Positions 54,907-63,651 of a DNA stretch of 64,000 nucleotides are shown in pieces (the first letter of the stretch is position 1; the number at the start of each line of letters is the position of its first letter). Under the pieces are notes generated by a model. It was not told where the DNA came from, made no database searches, and saw nothing but the letters and a program-made list of their open reading frames with translations. This DNA is from Geobacillus subterraneus (GTDB lineage Bacteria; Bacillota; Bacilli; Bacillales; Anoxybacillaceae). The stretch covers positions 806,001 through 870,000 of the forward strand of contig NZ_CP014342.1 of the NCBI RefSeq assembly GCF_001618685.1, written 5' to 3'. The translations under genes and the position numbers were made by a program.

Positions 54907-56628
54907 ATGCTCGCCGAGCTGTCGATTAAAAATTTCGCGATTATTGAATCGTTATCGTTGTCCTTTGACAAAGGGCTGACAGTGTTAACCGGCGAAACAG
55001 GGGCGGGCAAATCGATCATCATCGACGCGATTCATCTGTTGATCGGCGGGCGCGGTTCCGCCGAATTTGTCCGTTTCGGCGCGGAAAAGGCGGAAATCGA
55101 AGGGCTGTTTTTGCTTGACGATGAGCGTCATCCATGTTGCCAAAAATGCGCCGAGGTCGGCATCGATGCGAGCGAAGGGATGGTCGTTTTGCGCCGCGAC
55201 ATTTTGGCTAACGGCAAAAGCGTCTGCCGCATTAACGGCAAGCTGGTGACGACCGCCGTACTGCGCGAAATTGGAGCGACGCTTGTCGATATTCACGGCC
55301 AGCATGAACATCAAGAGCTGATGGATCCGTCCCGCCACTTGCCGCTTCTTGATGAATTCGGCGGCGCGGAGGCGGCTGAAGCGCTCGCACGCTACCGCGC
55401 TGTGTATGAACAGCATGAAGCGCTGGCGAAAAAGTTGAAAAAGCTGAGTGAAAATGAGCAGCAAATGGCGCATCGGCTCGATCTATTGACATTTCAGTTG
55501 CGCGAAATCGAACAGGCGGCACTCGAGCCGGGAGAAGACGAGCGGCTGATGGAAGAAAAAGTACGCATTGTCAATTTTCAAAAGATATATGAAGCCATCC
55601 AGAAAAGCTATGGGGCGCTTGCCGGCGAAGGGCGCGGCCTTGACTCGATTCGAGAGGCGATGAGCCACCTCGATGATGTCGCTGCGATGGATGCTGCGCT
55701 GAAGGAAGCGCACGAAACAGTCGCCAACAGCTACTACTTGCTTGAAGAAGTGATGTACAAGCTGCGCGACCAGCTCGAGGAACTTGAATACGACCCGGCG
55801 CGGCTTGACGCCATCGAAAGCCGCCTCGCCGAAATTCAGCAGTTAAAACGGAAATACGGTGCAACGATCGCTGATATTTTGCAATATGCTGAGGCGATTG
55901 CTGAGGAAATCGAGACGATTGAAAACCGCGAGACGCATGTGCATGAACTTGAGCGGCAGCTTGCGGCGGTGACGGGCGATTTGCTGATTGAGGCGAAACG
56001 CGTAACCAACGTCCGGCAGACGTACGCTCGGGAGCTGATCGAGCGCATTCACCAAGAGTTGAAAGATTTGTACATGGAGAAAACGCAGTTCGACATCATT
56101 TTTGCGAAGCGTGAAGGACCGCTCGATGCCCCGTTAGTCGACGGCGTGCCAGTCAAGTTTCACGAAGATGGCATCGACGTCGTCGAGTTTTACATTTCGA
56201 CGAACGTCGGTGAGCCGTTGAAGCCGCTCGCGAAAGTGGCTTCGGGCGGTGAATTGTCACGGATCATGCTGGCGTTGAAAACGATTTTTTCCAAACACCA
56301 AGGGGTGACGTCGATTATTTTCGACGAGGTGGATACGGGCGTCAGCGGCCGCGTCGCCCAAGCGATCGCCGAAAAAATTTACCGCATTGCCAGCGGTTCA
56401 CAAGTGCTTTGCATTTCTCATCTGCCGCAAGTGGCCGCTATGGCGGACACCCATTTATTGATCGCCAAAGAAACGGACGGAACGCGGACGAAGACAGTGG
56501 TGAAAAAGTTGGATGAGGAAGAGAAGGTGAAAGAAATCGGACGGATGATTTCCGGCGTCGAAATGACGGAGCTGACAAAACAGCACGCCAAAGAGCTGTT
56601 GGAACTGGCGGCCAAAATGAAACAATAA
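54907..56628 (+). CDS. recN: DNA repair protein RecN
   Basis: 573-aa SMC-like ATPase that gathers at double-strand breaks. N-terminal Walker A GETGAGKS, central coiled coil (about residues 160-370), C-terminal ABC signature ASGGELSRIMLALK and Walker B TSIIFDEVDTGVSG. ATG 54907 follows AAGGGGTGATGG; the earlier in-frame extension is in the promoter. SOS control is suggested by the box upstream. Confidence 0.96.
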   Translation: MLAELSIKNFAIIESLSLSFDKGLTVLTGETGAGKSIIIDAIHLLIGGRGSAEFVRFGAEKAEIEGLFLLDDERHPCCQKCAEVGIDASEGMVVLRRDILANGKSVCRINGKLVTTAVLREIGATLVDIHGQHEHQELMDPSRHLPLLDEFGGAEAAEALARYRAVYEQHEALAKKLKKLSENEQQMAHRLDLLTFQLREIEQAALEPGEDERLMEEKVRIVNFQKIYEAIQKSYGALAGEGRGLDSIREAMSHLDDVAAMDAALKEAHETVANSYYLLEEVMYKLRDQLEELEYDPARLDAIESRLAEIQQLKRKYGATIADILQYAEAIAEEIETIENRETHVHELERQLAAVTGDLLIEAKRVTNVRQTYARELIERIHQELKDLYMEKTQFDIIFAKREGPLDAPLVDGVPVKFHEDGIDVVEFYISTNVGEPLKPLAKVASGGELSRIMLALKTIFSKHQGVTSIIFDEVDTGVSGRVAQAIAEKIYRIASGSQVLCISHLPQVAAMADTHLLIAKETDGTRTKTVVKKLDEEEKVKEIGRMISGVEMTELTKQHAKELLELAAKMKQ

Positions 56629-56713
56629 CAGTTCGTTCAACGCGATGCCGCTCCACCTGACGATGGGCGTTTCCCCCGCCAGGCCGTCTGATCCGACGGC
56701 AGGCGTTTCCTGT

Positions 56714-56755
56714 GCTGCCCGGATGCAAGGCTATCCATTCCGGGCAGCTTTTTTT
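56714..56755 (+). terminator. Terminator of recN
   Basis: GCTGCCCGGA and its exact complement around a 15-base loop, then T7. Confidence 0.92.
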
Positions 56756-56850
56756 ATAAGTGCCGCGATTATATTTTCCCCTGTTCAGGCAAAATTAAAA
56801 CTGTAACCGTTTTTGCATGGTGTAGGCGGGAGCGAGGAGAGTGAACGACA

Positions 56851-58146
56851 TTGAATAAAGAAACGGCGCGAAAAATCGCAGGAGTGCTTCTCCTTGGCAT
56901 ATTGATGGCGATCGGTGTTTCTAAGCCGATGAAGGAATATTGGCAAATTCCAAAGCAGCTTGTATTGTTTGAGGGCGACGCGGTCAAGTTTGAAGCCGCC
57001 TCCCTTCCGGTGCAAGCGGCCGCTAATGACCGAAACGCTCCCGAAATGCTCCAAGTTGAGCGAAAAAACGGTTCACTGTCTGTGAAGGCGAAAGAGCATG
57101 GACATAAAACAATGGTGCTGCAGGTTGCGGGAATGCCGATTAAGCAAGTGGATGTCAAAGTATTGCCGACGCTGAAAGTCATTCCCGGCGGTCAATCGAT
57201 CGGCGTGAAGCTCAACACGGTGGGCGTTCTCGTCGTTGGTTACCATCTCGTGGAAACAGACAATGGCAAAAAATCGCCGGGGGAAGCGGCCGGCATCCAA
57301 GTCGGCGATATCATTATCGGCATTAACGGCCAAAAAATTGAAAATATGAGCGATCTTTCCCCTTTCATTGAGGAAGCTGGCAAAACAGGAAAACCGCTTC
57401 ATCTGCAAATTTTGCGCGACCAGCGCTCCATGACGACGAAGCTCATTCCGCTGAAAGACAAGCATGACGATGTGTACCGCATTGGCTTATACATCCGCGA
57501 TTCCGCCGCTGGCATCGGGACGATGACTTTTTATGACCCGAAGTCGAAAAAATACGGTGCGCTCGGCCACGTCATTTCTGATATGGATACAAAAAAGCCG
57601 ATTGTCGTCCAAAACGGGCAAATTATGCGTTCGACCGTCACGTCGATTGAAAAGGGGACGAGCGGCAATCCGGGCGAAAAACTGGCCCGCTTTTCCGACG
57701 GCGAGGAAGTGATCGGCACCATTACAAATAACAGCCCGTTTGGCATTTTCGGCAAGCTGACAAAACCGCTCCTAGACGGCCCGATTACGAAGCCGATTCC
57801 GGTCGCTTTGGCGAGCCAGGTGAAAGAGGGGCCGGCGAAAATGCTGACGGTGGTGGAAAACGACAAAGTCGAGCAATTTGATGTGGAAATTGTCAGCACC
57901 ATTCCGCAAAAGTTCCCAGCGACAAAAGGGCTCGTCATTCGCGTTACCGACCCGCGCCTGCTGAAGAAAACGGGCGGCATTGTCCAAGGGATGAGCGGCA
58001 GCCCAATCGTTCAAGACGGAAAGCTTGTTGGCGCGGTGACGCATGTTTTCGTCAACGATCCGACGTCCGGCTATGGCGTCCATATCGAGTGGATGCTGCA
58101 AGAAGCAGGAATCGACTTATATGGCAAACAAAAGAAAGCGAGCTGA
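56851..58146 (+). CDS. spoIVB: SpoIVB signalling serine peptidase
   Basis: 431-aa forespore-secreted protease (family S55) that cuts SpoIVFA to trigger pro-sigma-K processing. N-terminal membrane anchor (about residues 8-24), PDZ domain (about 125-215, with [14 protein letters not shown]) and C-terminal S55 domain with ALGHVISD histidine and the catalytic serine in [16 protein letters not shown] start after GAGGAGAG. It precedes spo0A, as in B. subtilis. Confidence 0.95.
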   Translation: MNKETARKIAGVLLLGILMAIGVSKPMKEYWQIPKQLVLFEGDAVKFEAASLPVQAAANDRNAPEMLQVERKNGSLSVKAKEHGHKTMVLQVAGMPIKQVDVKVLPTLKVIPGGQSIGVKLNTVGVLVVGYHLVETDNGKKSPGEAAGIQVGDIIIGINGQKIENMSDLSPFIEEAGKTGKPLHLQILRDQRSMTTKLIPLKDKHDDVYRIGLYIRDSAAGIGTMTFYDPKSKKYGALGHVISDMDTKKPIVVQNGQIMRSTVTSIEKGTSGNPGEKLARFSDGEEVIGTITNNSPFGIFGKLTKPLLDGPITKPIPVALASQVKEGPAKMLTVVENDKVEQFDVEIVSTIPQKFPATKGLVIRVTDPRLLKKTGGIVQGMSGSPIVQDGKLVGAVTHVFVNDPTSGYGVHIEWMLQEAGIDLYGKQKKAS

Positions 58147-58165
58147 TTCGGTCAGCTCGCTTTTT
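58135..58165 (+). terminator. Terminator of spoIVB
   Basis: AAAGCGAGCTGA pairs exactly with TCAGCTCGCTTT around TTCGG, then further T; it includes the stop. Confidence 0.92.
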
Positions 58166-58265
58166 GGCTGCCGGCAAATTTTTTTCAAAAAAGGCGGCAA
58201 AATTTTTGCCGGTTTGGCATAGATATTTGGTGAAACATCCGTTAAAATGGAACATGTAAAGATTT

Positions 58266-58272
58266 TTCGACA
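58266..58272 (-). promoter_or_regulatory. Upstream 0A box
   Basis: TTCGACA, the exact reverse complement of TGTCGAA, about 30 bases upstream of the vegetative -35. Likely Spo0A~P binding site for autoregulation. Confidence 0.65.
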
Positions 58273-58297
58273 AACACACATTTTTTGAAAGCGAATA

Positions 58298-58327
58298 TTG
58301 TCTAACGAACACGATTTTTGTTATAAT
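58298..58327 (+). promoter_or_regulatory. Vegetative (sigma-A) promoter of spo0A
   Basis: TTGTCT (58298-58303), 18-base spacer, consensus TATAAT (58322-58327). Confidence 0.7.
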
Positions 58328-58356
58328 TTTTATTTTTCGCTAACTTGTGAAAAATA

Positions 58357-58386
58357 AAAGGATTTTTTGCCACTGCTGTCGAATGT
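58357..58386 (+). promoter_or_regulatory. Sporulation (sigma-H) promoter of spo0A with overlapping 0A box
   Basis: AAAGGATTT (58357-58365), 12-base spacer and GTCGAATGT (58378-58386) fit the sigma-H consensus. A perfect 0A box TGTCGAA (58377-58383) lies across the -10. Confidence 0.75.
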
Positions 58387-58436
58387 ACGTTAACGGAATG
58401 CTACATAGCAAGAAAAAGTGGGGGAGGACGATCATT

Positions 58437-59216
58437 TTGAGCATTAAAGTGTGCATTGCCGATGATAACCGCGAATTGGTGACATTGCTTGATGAATATA
58501 TTTCGAGCCAGCCGGACATGGAAGTGATCGGCACGGCATATAACGGGCAAGACTGCTTGCACATGCTTGAAGAGAAGGAGCCGGACATTTTGCTTTTGGA
58601 TATCATTATGCCGCATTTGGACGGGTTGGCCGTGCTTGAGAAAGTCCGCACCGGCTTTGAGCACCAGCCGAACGTCATTATGCTGACGGCGTTCGGTCAG
58701 GAAGATGTGACGAAAAAGGCGGTCGAACTCGGCGCCTCCTATTTCATTTTAAAACCGTTTGACATGGAAAATTTAGTCCATCATATTCGGCAAATTTACG
58801 GAAAAACTGCGCCGATCGCCAGAAAAGTCGCTCCGGCGTACCAGACGCGCGACAATAAGCCGAAAAACTTGGATGCAAGCATCACGAGCATTATTCATGA
58901 AATCGGCGTCCCGGCGCATATTAAAGGGTATTTGTATTTGCGCGAGGCGATCGCCATGGTATATCACGACATCGAATTGCTCGGTTCGATCACAAAAGTG
59001 CTGTATCCTGATATCGCTAAAAAATACAACACGACCGCCAGCCGCGTCGAGCGGGCCATCCGTCATGCGATTGAAGTCGCCTGGAGCCGAGGCAACCTTG
59101 AATCGATTTCCTCGCTGTTCGGCTACACGGTCAGCGTCTCGAAAGCGAAGCCGACGAATTCCGAATTTATCGCGATGGTAGCCGACAAGCTAAGATTGGA
59201 ACATAAGGCGTCGTAA
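58437..59216 (+). CDS. spo0A: Sporulation master regulator Spo0A
   Basis: 259-aa response regulator. The receiver domain has Asp9/Asp10 and the phospho-acceptor Asp55 (LLLDIIMP), LTAFGQ and the KPFDME lysine; the C-terminal effector domain has the recognition helix [25 protein letters not shown] 58437 follows GGGGGAGG and aligns with known Spo0A starts ([11 protein letters not shown]); the longer frame runs through the promoter region. Two promoters and two 0A boxes upstream mirror the Pv/Ps switch of B. subtilis. Confidence 0.97.
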
Positions 59217-59244
59217 CGATGAGAGAAAATCATGGCATGACGTC

Positions 59245-59271
59245 AGGTGTCCCATGGATGGGACACCTTTT
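59245..59271 (+). terminator. Terminator of spo0A
   Basis: AGGTGTCCCA and TGGGACACCT around TGGA/T, then T4. Confidence 0.88.
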
Positions 59272-59347
59272 CCTGTTGATGATGCACAATGCGGTTCAAG
59301 GCCGGCGATTCGCCTAGTGTGCCAAAGGCGTTTCGTTTTGCCTTCTC

Positions 59348-59767
59348 TTATTTGTATTTATACCAAGCGATCCAGCCCTTTTCTTGATGTTTGGCTACAA
59401 AGATGACTCCTTCCGACAAACTTGCACTAGGCAGCAATTTAGGGAAACGGAGTTTGACGACCCATGAATGTTGGGCGATTGGTTTGCCGCATAACGATTC
59501 GGCCATTTGAACATAAGGGGTTTTTGATTCAGCGAGCATCAGCGCTTTTTCCACTTCCCATTCACTGTACTCTTTCCCCGGATAAAGCGAAGGGATTATC
59601 GTTTTTAATGCGTGAAGAAGTTCCGGTTTGTCTGCCGAAGAAACGGGCGCGAGTTCCGAAGCATTGGGACACTGTTCGCCTGCATAGGAGTGCGTCGGAT
59701 AGGCATAGAACAAGATTGAAACAAACGACAATATCAAAAAATAAACCATGAGAAGATGTTTTTTCAT
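59348..59767 (-). CDS. Unrecognised secreted protein
   Basis: 139-aa protein I do not recognise. Signal peptide at about residues 1-29 (MKKHLLMVYFLILSF, cut near SYAG). The mature part has two cysteines (Cys33 and Cys93), able to form a disulfide, and ends GWIAWYKYK. GC content is clearly lower than the neighbouring core genes. GGGGTGATG precedes the ATG. It sits between spo0A and yqiK, where B. subtilis has unrelated genes yqiG-yqiI. Possibly acquired; role unknown. Confidence 0.7.
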   Translation of the reverse strand: MKKHLLMVYFLILSFVSILFYAYPTHSYAGEQCPNASELAPVSSADKPELLHALKTIIPSLYPGKEYSEWEVEKALMLAESKTPYVQMAESLCGKPIAQHSWVVKLRFPKLLPSASLSEGVIFVAKHQEKGWIAWYKYK

Positions 59768-60060
59768 CTATCATCACCCCATGGTTTATATTCCCCAAAT
59801 ATGTAAAGAGCTGTAGATGAGCATTTTTCATTACAATAATCTCCATGTCCTTGGGTGAATGGGTTTTGAGCACATCTACTTTACTCAAGGAGTCGGGTTC
59901 ATGTCTCCTTTTTTGTTTGGTTGTAAATTTATGTTAGCTAATTTGCTCATCTACAGTAAAGAGCATAACTGTTCCATCACGCTGCTCATCGGAAAAGAGT
60001 GGAAAAGTTTAAACACAACGGTGATGGCACTCGAGTTTTTCACATTGGGATGCCAAATGG
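59768..60060. other. AT-rich gap with a 13-bp inverted repeat
   Basis: No convincing gene. CTGTAGATGAGCA (59811-59823) and its exact complement (59944-59956) are 120 bases apart. Two overlapping frames (minus 59888 and plus 59859) have no ribosome site and no recognisable sequence. A hairpin-like AAGGAG...CTCCTTTTTT lies at 59885-59916. Confidence 0.4.
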
Positions 60061-60216
60061 TTAGGATGGGTCATGTTCTTTTTCCTTTTTCTCGAGTTCG
60101 AGCAGTTTTTGCATCAAAATGTGCGGGGGCATATGCATCACCCGTTCAATCGGGATTCCGAGCGCTTTAGCTAGTTTTTGCGCCGTTTCCAATGAAATTT
60201 TCAGCGGTTGCATCAT
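60061..60216 (-). CDS. YycC-like small protein
   Basis: 51-aa helical protein, below the usual gene-calling limit. It starts MMQPLKISLETAQKLAKALG, has the core VMHMPPHILMQKLLELEKKE and ends HDPS. This matches the YycC-like family of bacilli as I remember it; function unknown. GAGGTG lies 4 bases from the first and 7 from the second ATG. Divergent from yqiK. Confidence 0.75.
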   Translation of the reverse strand: MMQPLKISLETAQKLAKALGIPIERVMHMPPHILMQKLLELEKKEKEHDPS

Positions 60217-60321
60217 GTTCACCTCATTTCATCATACATTAGTTTTAGTATAACGAATGATCGTCGGCGTCGGCTAGTCCTGTTGGCCGAACGGTCATTA
60301 TACACGAAAGGGAGAAGACGA

Positions 60322-61050
60322 ATGACACTGATTTTTGCCCATCGTGGCGCGGCCGGAACTCACCCGGAAAACACGATGGTGGCGTTTCGCGAAGCGGAAA
60401 GAGTAGGGGCTGACGGCATTGAATTGGATGTACAGCTCACCAAAGACGGTGAAATCGTCGTTATTCATGACGAGACAGTCGATCGGACGACCGACGGAAG
60501 TGGCTGGGTGCATGACATGACGTACCGCGATTTGCGCAAGTTGAACGCAGCGGCGAAATGGGGAGGCCGATACGGACATTGCCCAATTCCTCATTTGGAA
60601 GAAGTGCTCGCTTGGCTCGAACCGACAAAGCTTTTCATTAACATTGAGTTGAAAAATAACCGCATTCCCTATGAAATGCTCGAACAAAAAACGATCGCCC
60701 TTGTTCGCCGCTATGGGCTTGAGAAACGGACAATTTTTTCGTCGTTCAACCATAACAGCATGCGTTTCTGCCGAACGGTTGCCCCGGAGATCGAAACGGC
60801 GCTTCTCTATATGGAGCCGCTCCACGACCCGTGGACGTATGTCAAGGTGATGAAAGCAGACGGGTTGCATCCGTACTATCGGACAGTGACGGCTACATTT
60901 GTTGCGAATGCGCAACGTCGCGGGCTGGCTGTTCGGCCGTTTACGATCAATAAGCCGGAAGCGATGAAAACAATGTTTGCCTACGGGGTTGATGCCATTT
61001 TTACCGACCATCCTCGCCGGGCAAAGGAATGGAAAGAAAAAACGCCTTAA
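60322..61050 (+). CDS. yqiK: Glycerophosphodiester phosphodiesterase (YqiK)
   Basis: 242-aa GDPD-family enzyme that hydrolyses glycerophosphodiesters to glycerol 3-phosphate and an alcohol. Active-site motifs are FAHRGAAGTHPENT, GIELDVQLTKDGEIVVIHDE and the lysine region NIELKNN. No signal peptide, so cytoplasmic. ATG 60322 has AAAGGGAGAAG; the upstream extension is spurious. Position after spo0A matches B. subtilis yqiK. Confidence 0.93.
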   Translation: MTLIFAHRGAAGTHPENTMVAFREAERVGADGIELDVQLTKDGEIVVIHDETVDRTTDGSGWVHDMTYRDLRKLNAAAKWGGRYGHCPIPHLEEVLAWLEPTKLFINIELKNNRIPYEMLEQKTIALVRRYGLEKRTIFSSFNHNSMRFCRTVAPEIETALLYMEPLHDPWTYVKVMKADGLHPYYRTVTATFVANAQRRGLAVRPFTINKPEAMKTMFAYGVDAIFTDHPRRAKEWKEKTP

Positions 61051-61075
61051 CGAATTGACCGTTAAGGCGTTTTTC
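61038..61075. terminator. Bidirectional terminator yqiK / yqzF
   Basis: AACGCCTTAACG pairs exactly with CGTTAAGGCGTT around a 7-base loop, with A- and T-runs; it holds both stop codons. Confidence 0.92.
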
Positions 61076-61310
61076 GTTTGCGTTGAAAGCGCGCCTGCAC
61101 TTTGTTTCGTTTCCGGTCGCGGTGCAACAAAAATCCGCCGATAAACGCCAGACCGGCAACAAACAGTGCGAGCCCGCCGAGAAATTGCAGCCATAAGGCG
61201 GCAAACGGCGGATCCATCACGCCAAATAGCGCATCGCGCATCCATTTAATGCCGAGCGCTGCCGCCAAGCCGGGAACGACTAAAATGAACAGCGCAATCA
61301 TTCGTCCCAT
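61062..61310 (-). CDS. yqzF: YqzF, DUF2627 membrane protein
   Basis: 82-aa protein with two membrane helices (about residues 3-22 and 40-62) and a basic tail HRDRKRNKVQ, matching DUF2627/YqzF. ATG 61310 is preferred: AAAGGAA lies about 10 bases upstream, and the TTG at 61331 overlaps that site. Function unknown; the neighbour of bkdR in bacilli. Confidence 0.83.
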   Translation of the reverse strand: MGRMIALFILVVPGLAAALGIKWMRDALFGVMDPPFAALWLQFLGGLALFVAGLAFIGGFLLHRDRKRNKVQARFQRKRKTP

Positions 61311-61449
61311 CGCGATCGCGTTCCTTTCCAAAAAGAAGTGACTTCATCGACTATCATAGCGGTTATCGGCCATTTGTCAAGGAAGGAAAAAACGAGTATG
61401 ATAAAAATGCCTGCAAAATTTGGCATGAAACAAAGCGTGGTGAACCATA

Positions 61450-63513
61450 ATGAAAAAAGTGATCATAATCGGCGCCGATGCGCGGGGGACGTTGCTGCTC
61501 AAACTGCTTCACGAGGCGTCGGGGTTTGCCGTCATGGCAGTCATTGATGTCGATGACGACGCCCCAGGTCTGCAGCTGGCGCGAAAATGGGGCATCGCTG
61601 CTGCCAACGACTGGCGCCCATGGATGGACAAACCGCTTGATTTGATTATCGAAACGACCGGCAAGGCGGACGTCCTTAAAGAGATCCGCCAGCTGGCGCC
61701 TAAAGGGGCAAACATCGTCCCGAGTGCGGTCGCGAGAATGATGGCTGAGCTTGTAGAAGAGAAAGAAGCGTTGATCGCGGAACTGAAAAGCGAGGCGGCT
61801 CGGCGCGCGCTCATTTTTCACTCGTCCCACGATGGCATGATTGTCGTTGATGAATATGCTTACATTACCGATATGAATGAAAGCGCCGCAGAGCTGCTCG
61901 AGGTGGACAAGGACAAAGTCATCGGCGAGCATATTTTAGCCGTCTTGCCATCGAGCGGCTTGCCGCGCGTGCTGAAAACGAGGCAGACAGAGTTTCACCA
62001 AGAAGTGGAGTTGGCGAATGGGAAAAAGTTGATTACCACCCGCATCCCGATCATCGACGAGAGCGGCCAGTTGTTCGGAGCGCTTGCGGTATTTAAAGAT
62101 ATCACCGAACTTGTCGATTTGGCGGAAGAAATTACGGACTTAAAAGAAGTGCGCATGATGCTTGAAGCAATTATCTACTCATCAGAAGAAGCGATCTCGG
62201 TCGTGGATGAAAACGGGAACGGCATTTTGATCAACCCGGCGTATACCCGTCTCACCGGTCTGACGAAAGAGGAGGTGATCGGCAAGCCGGCGACCGCCGA
62301 CATCGCCGAGGGGGAAAGCATGCATATGCAAGTGTTGAAAACGCGCCGCCCGGTGCGCGGCGCGCGCATGAAAGTCGGCCCGAAAAACCGCGATGTCATC
62401 GTCAATGTCGCTCCGATCATTGTGGACGGTGTATTAAAAGGGAGCGTCGGCGTCATTCACGACGTGTCGGAAATCCAACGGCTGACGGCGGAGCTCAACC
62501 GGGCGCGGCAAATTATTCGCACGCTCGAGGCGAAATATTCGTTTGCCGATATTATCGGTGAATCGGAAGAGATGAAAGTTGCGATTGAGCAAGCGAAACT
62601 AGCGGCGAAAACGCCGGCGACGATTTTGCTGCGCGGCGAATCAGGAACGGGAAAAGAACTGTTTGCCCACGCCATTCATAACGCCAGCGACCGGAAGTAT
62701 AACAAGTTTATCCGCGTCAACTGTGCGGCCATTCCGGAAACATTATTAGAAAGCGAGCTATTCGGTTATGAAGAAGGGGCGTTTTCCGGCGCACGGCGCG
62801 GTGGCAAGCGCGGGTTGTTTGAAGAGGCGAACAACGGAAGCATTTTCCTTGACGAAATTGGCGAACTGTCAGCGAGCACGCAAGCGAAGCTGCTTCGCGT
62901 CCTGCAAGAGAGGGAGATCGTCCGCGTCGGCGGAACGAAACCGATCCCGATTAACGTCCGCGTCATTGCTGCAACGAATGTCAATCTGGAAAAAGCGATT
63001 GCCGACGGCACGTTTCGTGAAGACTTATATTACCGGCTCAACCGGATGCCCATTTACATCCCGCCGCTGCGCGCCCGCAAAGAAGACATTCCGGCCCTTT
63101 GCCGGCATTTGATCCAAAAGCTGAACCAAGATTACGGGCGCAACGTCGAAGGGGTGACAAACGAAGCAATGGCGCGGCTTTTCGCTTATGATTGGCCGGG
63201 GAACGTCCGCGAACTTGAAAACGTGCTCGGACGGGCGATGATTTTCATGAAATTTCATGAGGTGATGATCGACGTTACGCATTTGCCGCCGCTCGCCACC
63301 CCATCGCCGGCACCGGCACTCCGCATTGAAGCGGAGGAGCCGCTCCGCCCGCTTGATGAGATGGTCGGGGAGTATGAGGCGCGTTTGTTAGAGCGGGCGC
63401 TCCGCCGTTATCATGGCAATAAAACAGCGACTGCCCGGGCGCTCGGCATTTCAGTGCGCAACTTGTACTATAAATTGGAGAAATACGGGCTTGACAAAAA
63501 AAGCATGCAGTAA
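61450..63513 (+). CDS. bkdR: Sigma-54-dependent activator BkdR
   Basis: 687-aa enhancer-binding activator of the branched-chain keto-acid (ptb-bcd-buk-bkd) operon. Layout: N-terminal Rossmann-like segment ([18 protein letters not shown]), two PAS domains (about residues 115-225 and 235-345), AAA+ domain (about 365-600) with GESGTGKE and LDEIGELS, and a C-terminal Fis-type helix ([20 protein letters not shown]). The sigma-54 contact loop reads GAFSGA instead of GAFTGA. ATG start. The target promoter lies directly downstream. Confidence 0.94.
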   Translation: MKKVIIIGADARGTLLLKLLHEASGFAVMAVIDVDDDAPGLQLARKWGIAAANDWRPWMDKPLDLIIETTGKADVLKEIRQLAPKGANIVPSAVARMMAELVEEKEALIAELKSEAARRALIFHSSHDGMIVVDEYAYITDMNESAAELLEVDKDKVIGEHILAVLPSSGLPRVLKTRQTEFHQEVELANGKKLITTRIPIIDESGQLFGALAVFKDITELVDLAEEITDLKEVRMMLEAIIYSSEEAISVVDENGNGILINPAYTRLTGLTKEEVIGKPATADIAEGESMHMQVLKTRRPVRGARMKVGPKNRDVIVNVAPIIVDGVLKGSVGVIHDVSEIQRLTAELNRARQIIRTLEAKYSFADIIGESEEMKVAIEQAKLAAKTPATILLRGESGTGKELFAHAIHNASDRKYNKFIRVNCAAIPETLLESELFGYEEGAFSGARRGGKRGLFEEANNGSIFLDEIGELSASTQAKLLRVLQEREIVRVGGTKPIPINVRVIAATNVNLEKAIADGTFREDLYYRLNRMPIYIPPLRARKEDIPALCRHLIQKLNQDYGRNVEGVTNEAMARLFAYDWPGNVRELENVLGRAMIFMKFHEVMIDVTHLPPLATPSPAPALRIEAEEPLRPLDEMVGEYEARLLERALRRYHGNKTATARALGISVRNLYYKLEKYGLDKKSMQ

Positions 63514-63529
63514 TTTTCATATAGCGAAA

Positions 63530-63545
63530 AAGATTGCACAATCTT
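63530..63545 (+). promoter_or_regulatory. Candidate BkdR enhancer site
   Basis: Perfect inverted repeat AAGATT-GCAC-AATCTT, about 60-70 bases upstream of the sigma-54 -12 element, the usual place for an activator site. Confidence 0.5.
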
Positions 63546-63591
63546 GCCCGTATCCAACGGCTGTTTTAAAGCGCTTTCATCATTTTATGGT

Positions 63592-63606
63592 TGGCACAGT
63601 TTTTGC
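63592..63606 (+). promoter_or_regulatory. Sigma-54 promoter of the ptb operon
   Basis: TGGCAC, five bases, TTGC: exact -24/-12 spacing of sigma-54 promoters, about 45 bases before ptb and just after its activator gene. Confidence 0.88.
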
Positions 63607-63651
63607 GTATAAAAAGTGCCGCACGATTTGCAGAAAAGGTTGGTGCAGACG

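Noticed and set aside
59562-59888. 108-aa frame on the minus strand overlapping the unknown secreted protein
   Set aside because: No ribosome site at the TTG start; the frame with a signal peptide and SD (59767) is better.
59859-60170. 103-aa frame on the plus strand
   Set aside because: No ribosome site; it runs antisense into the YycC-like gene.
60298-61245. 315-aa frame on the minus strand
   Set aside because: Covers yqiK and yqzF in the wrong frame and crosses their terminator.
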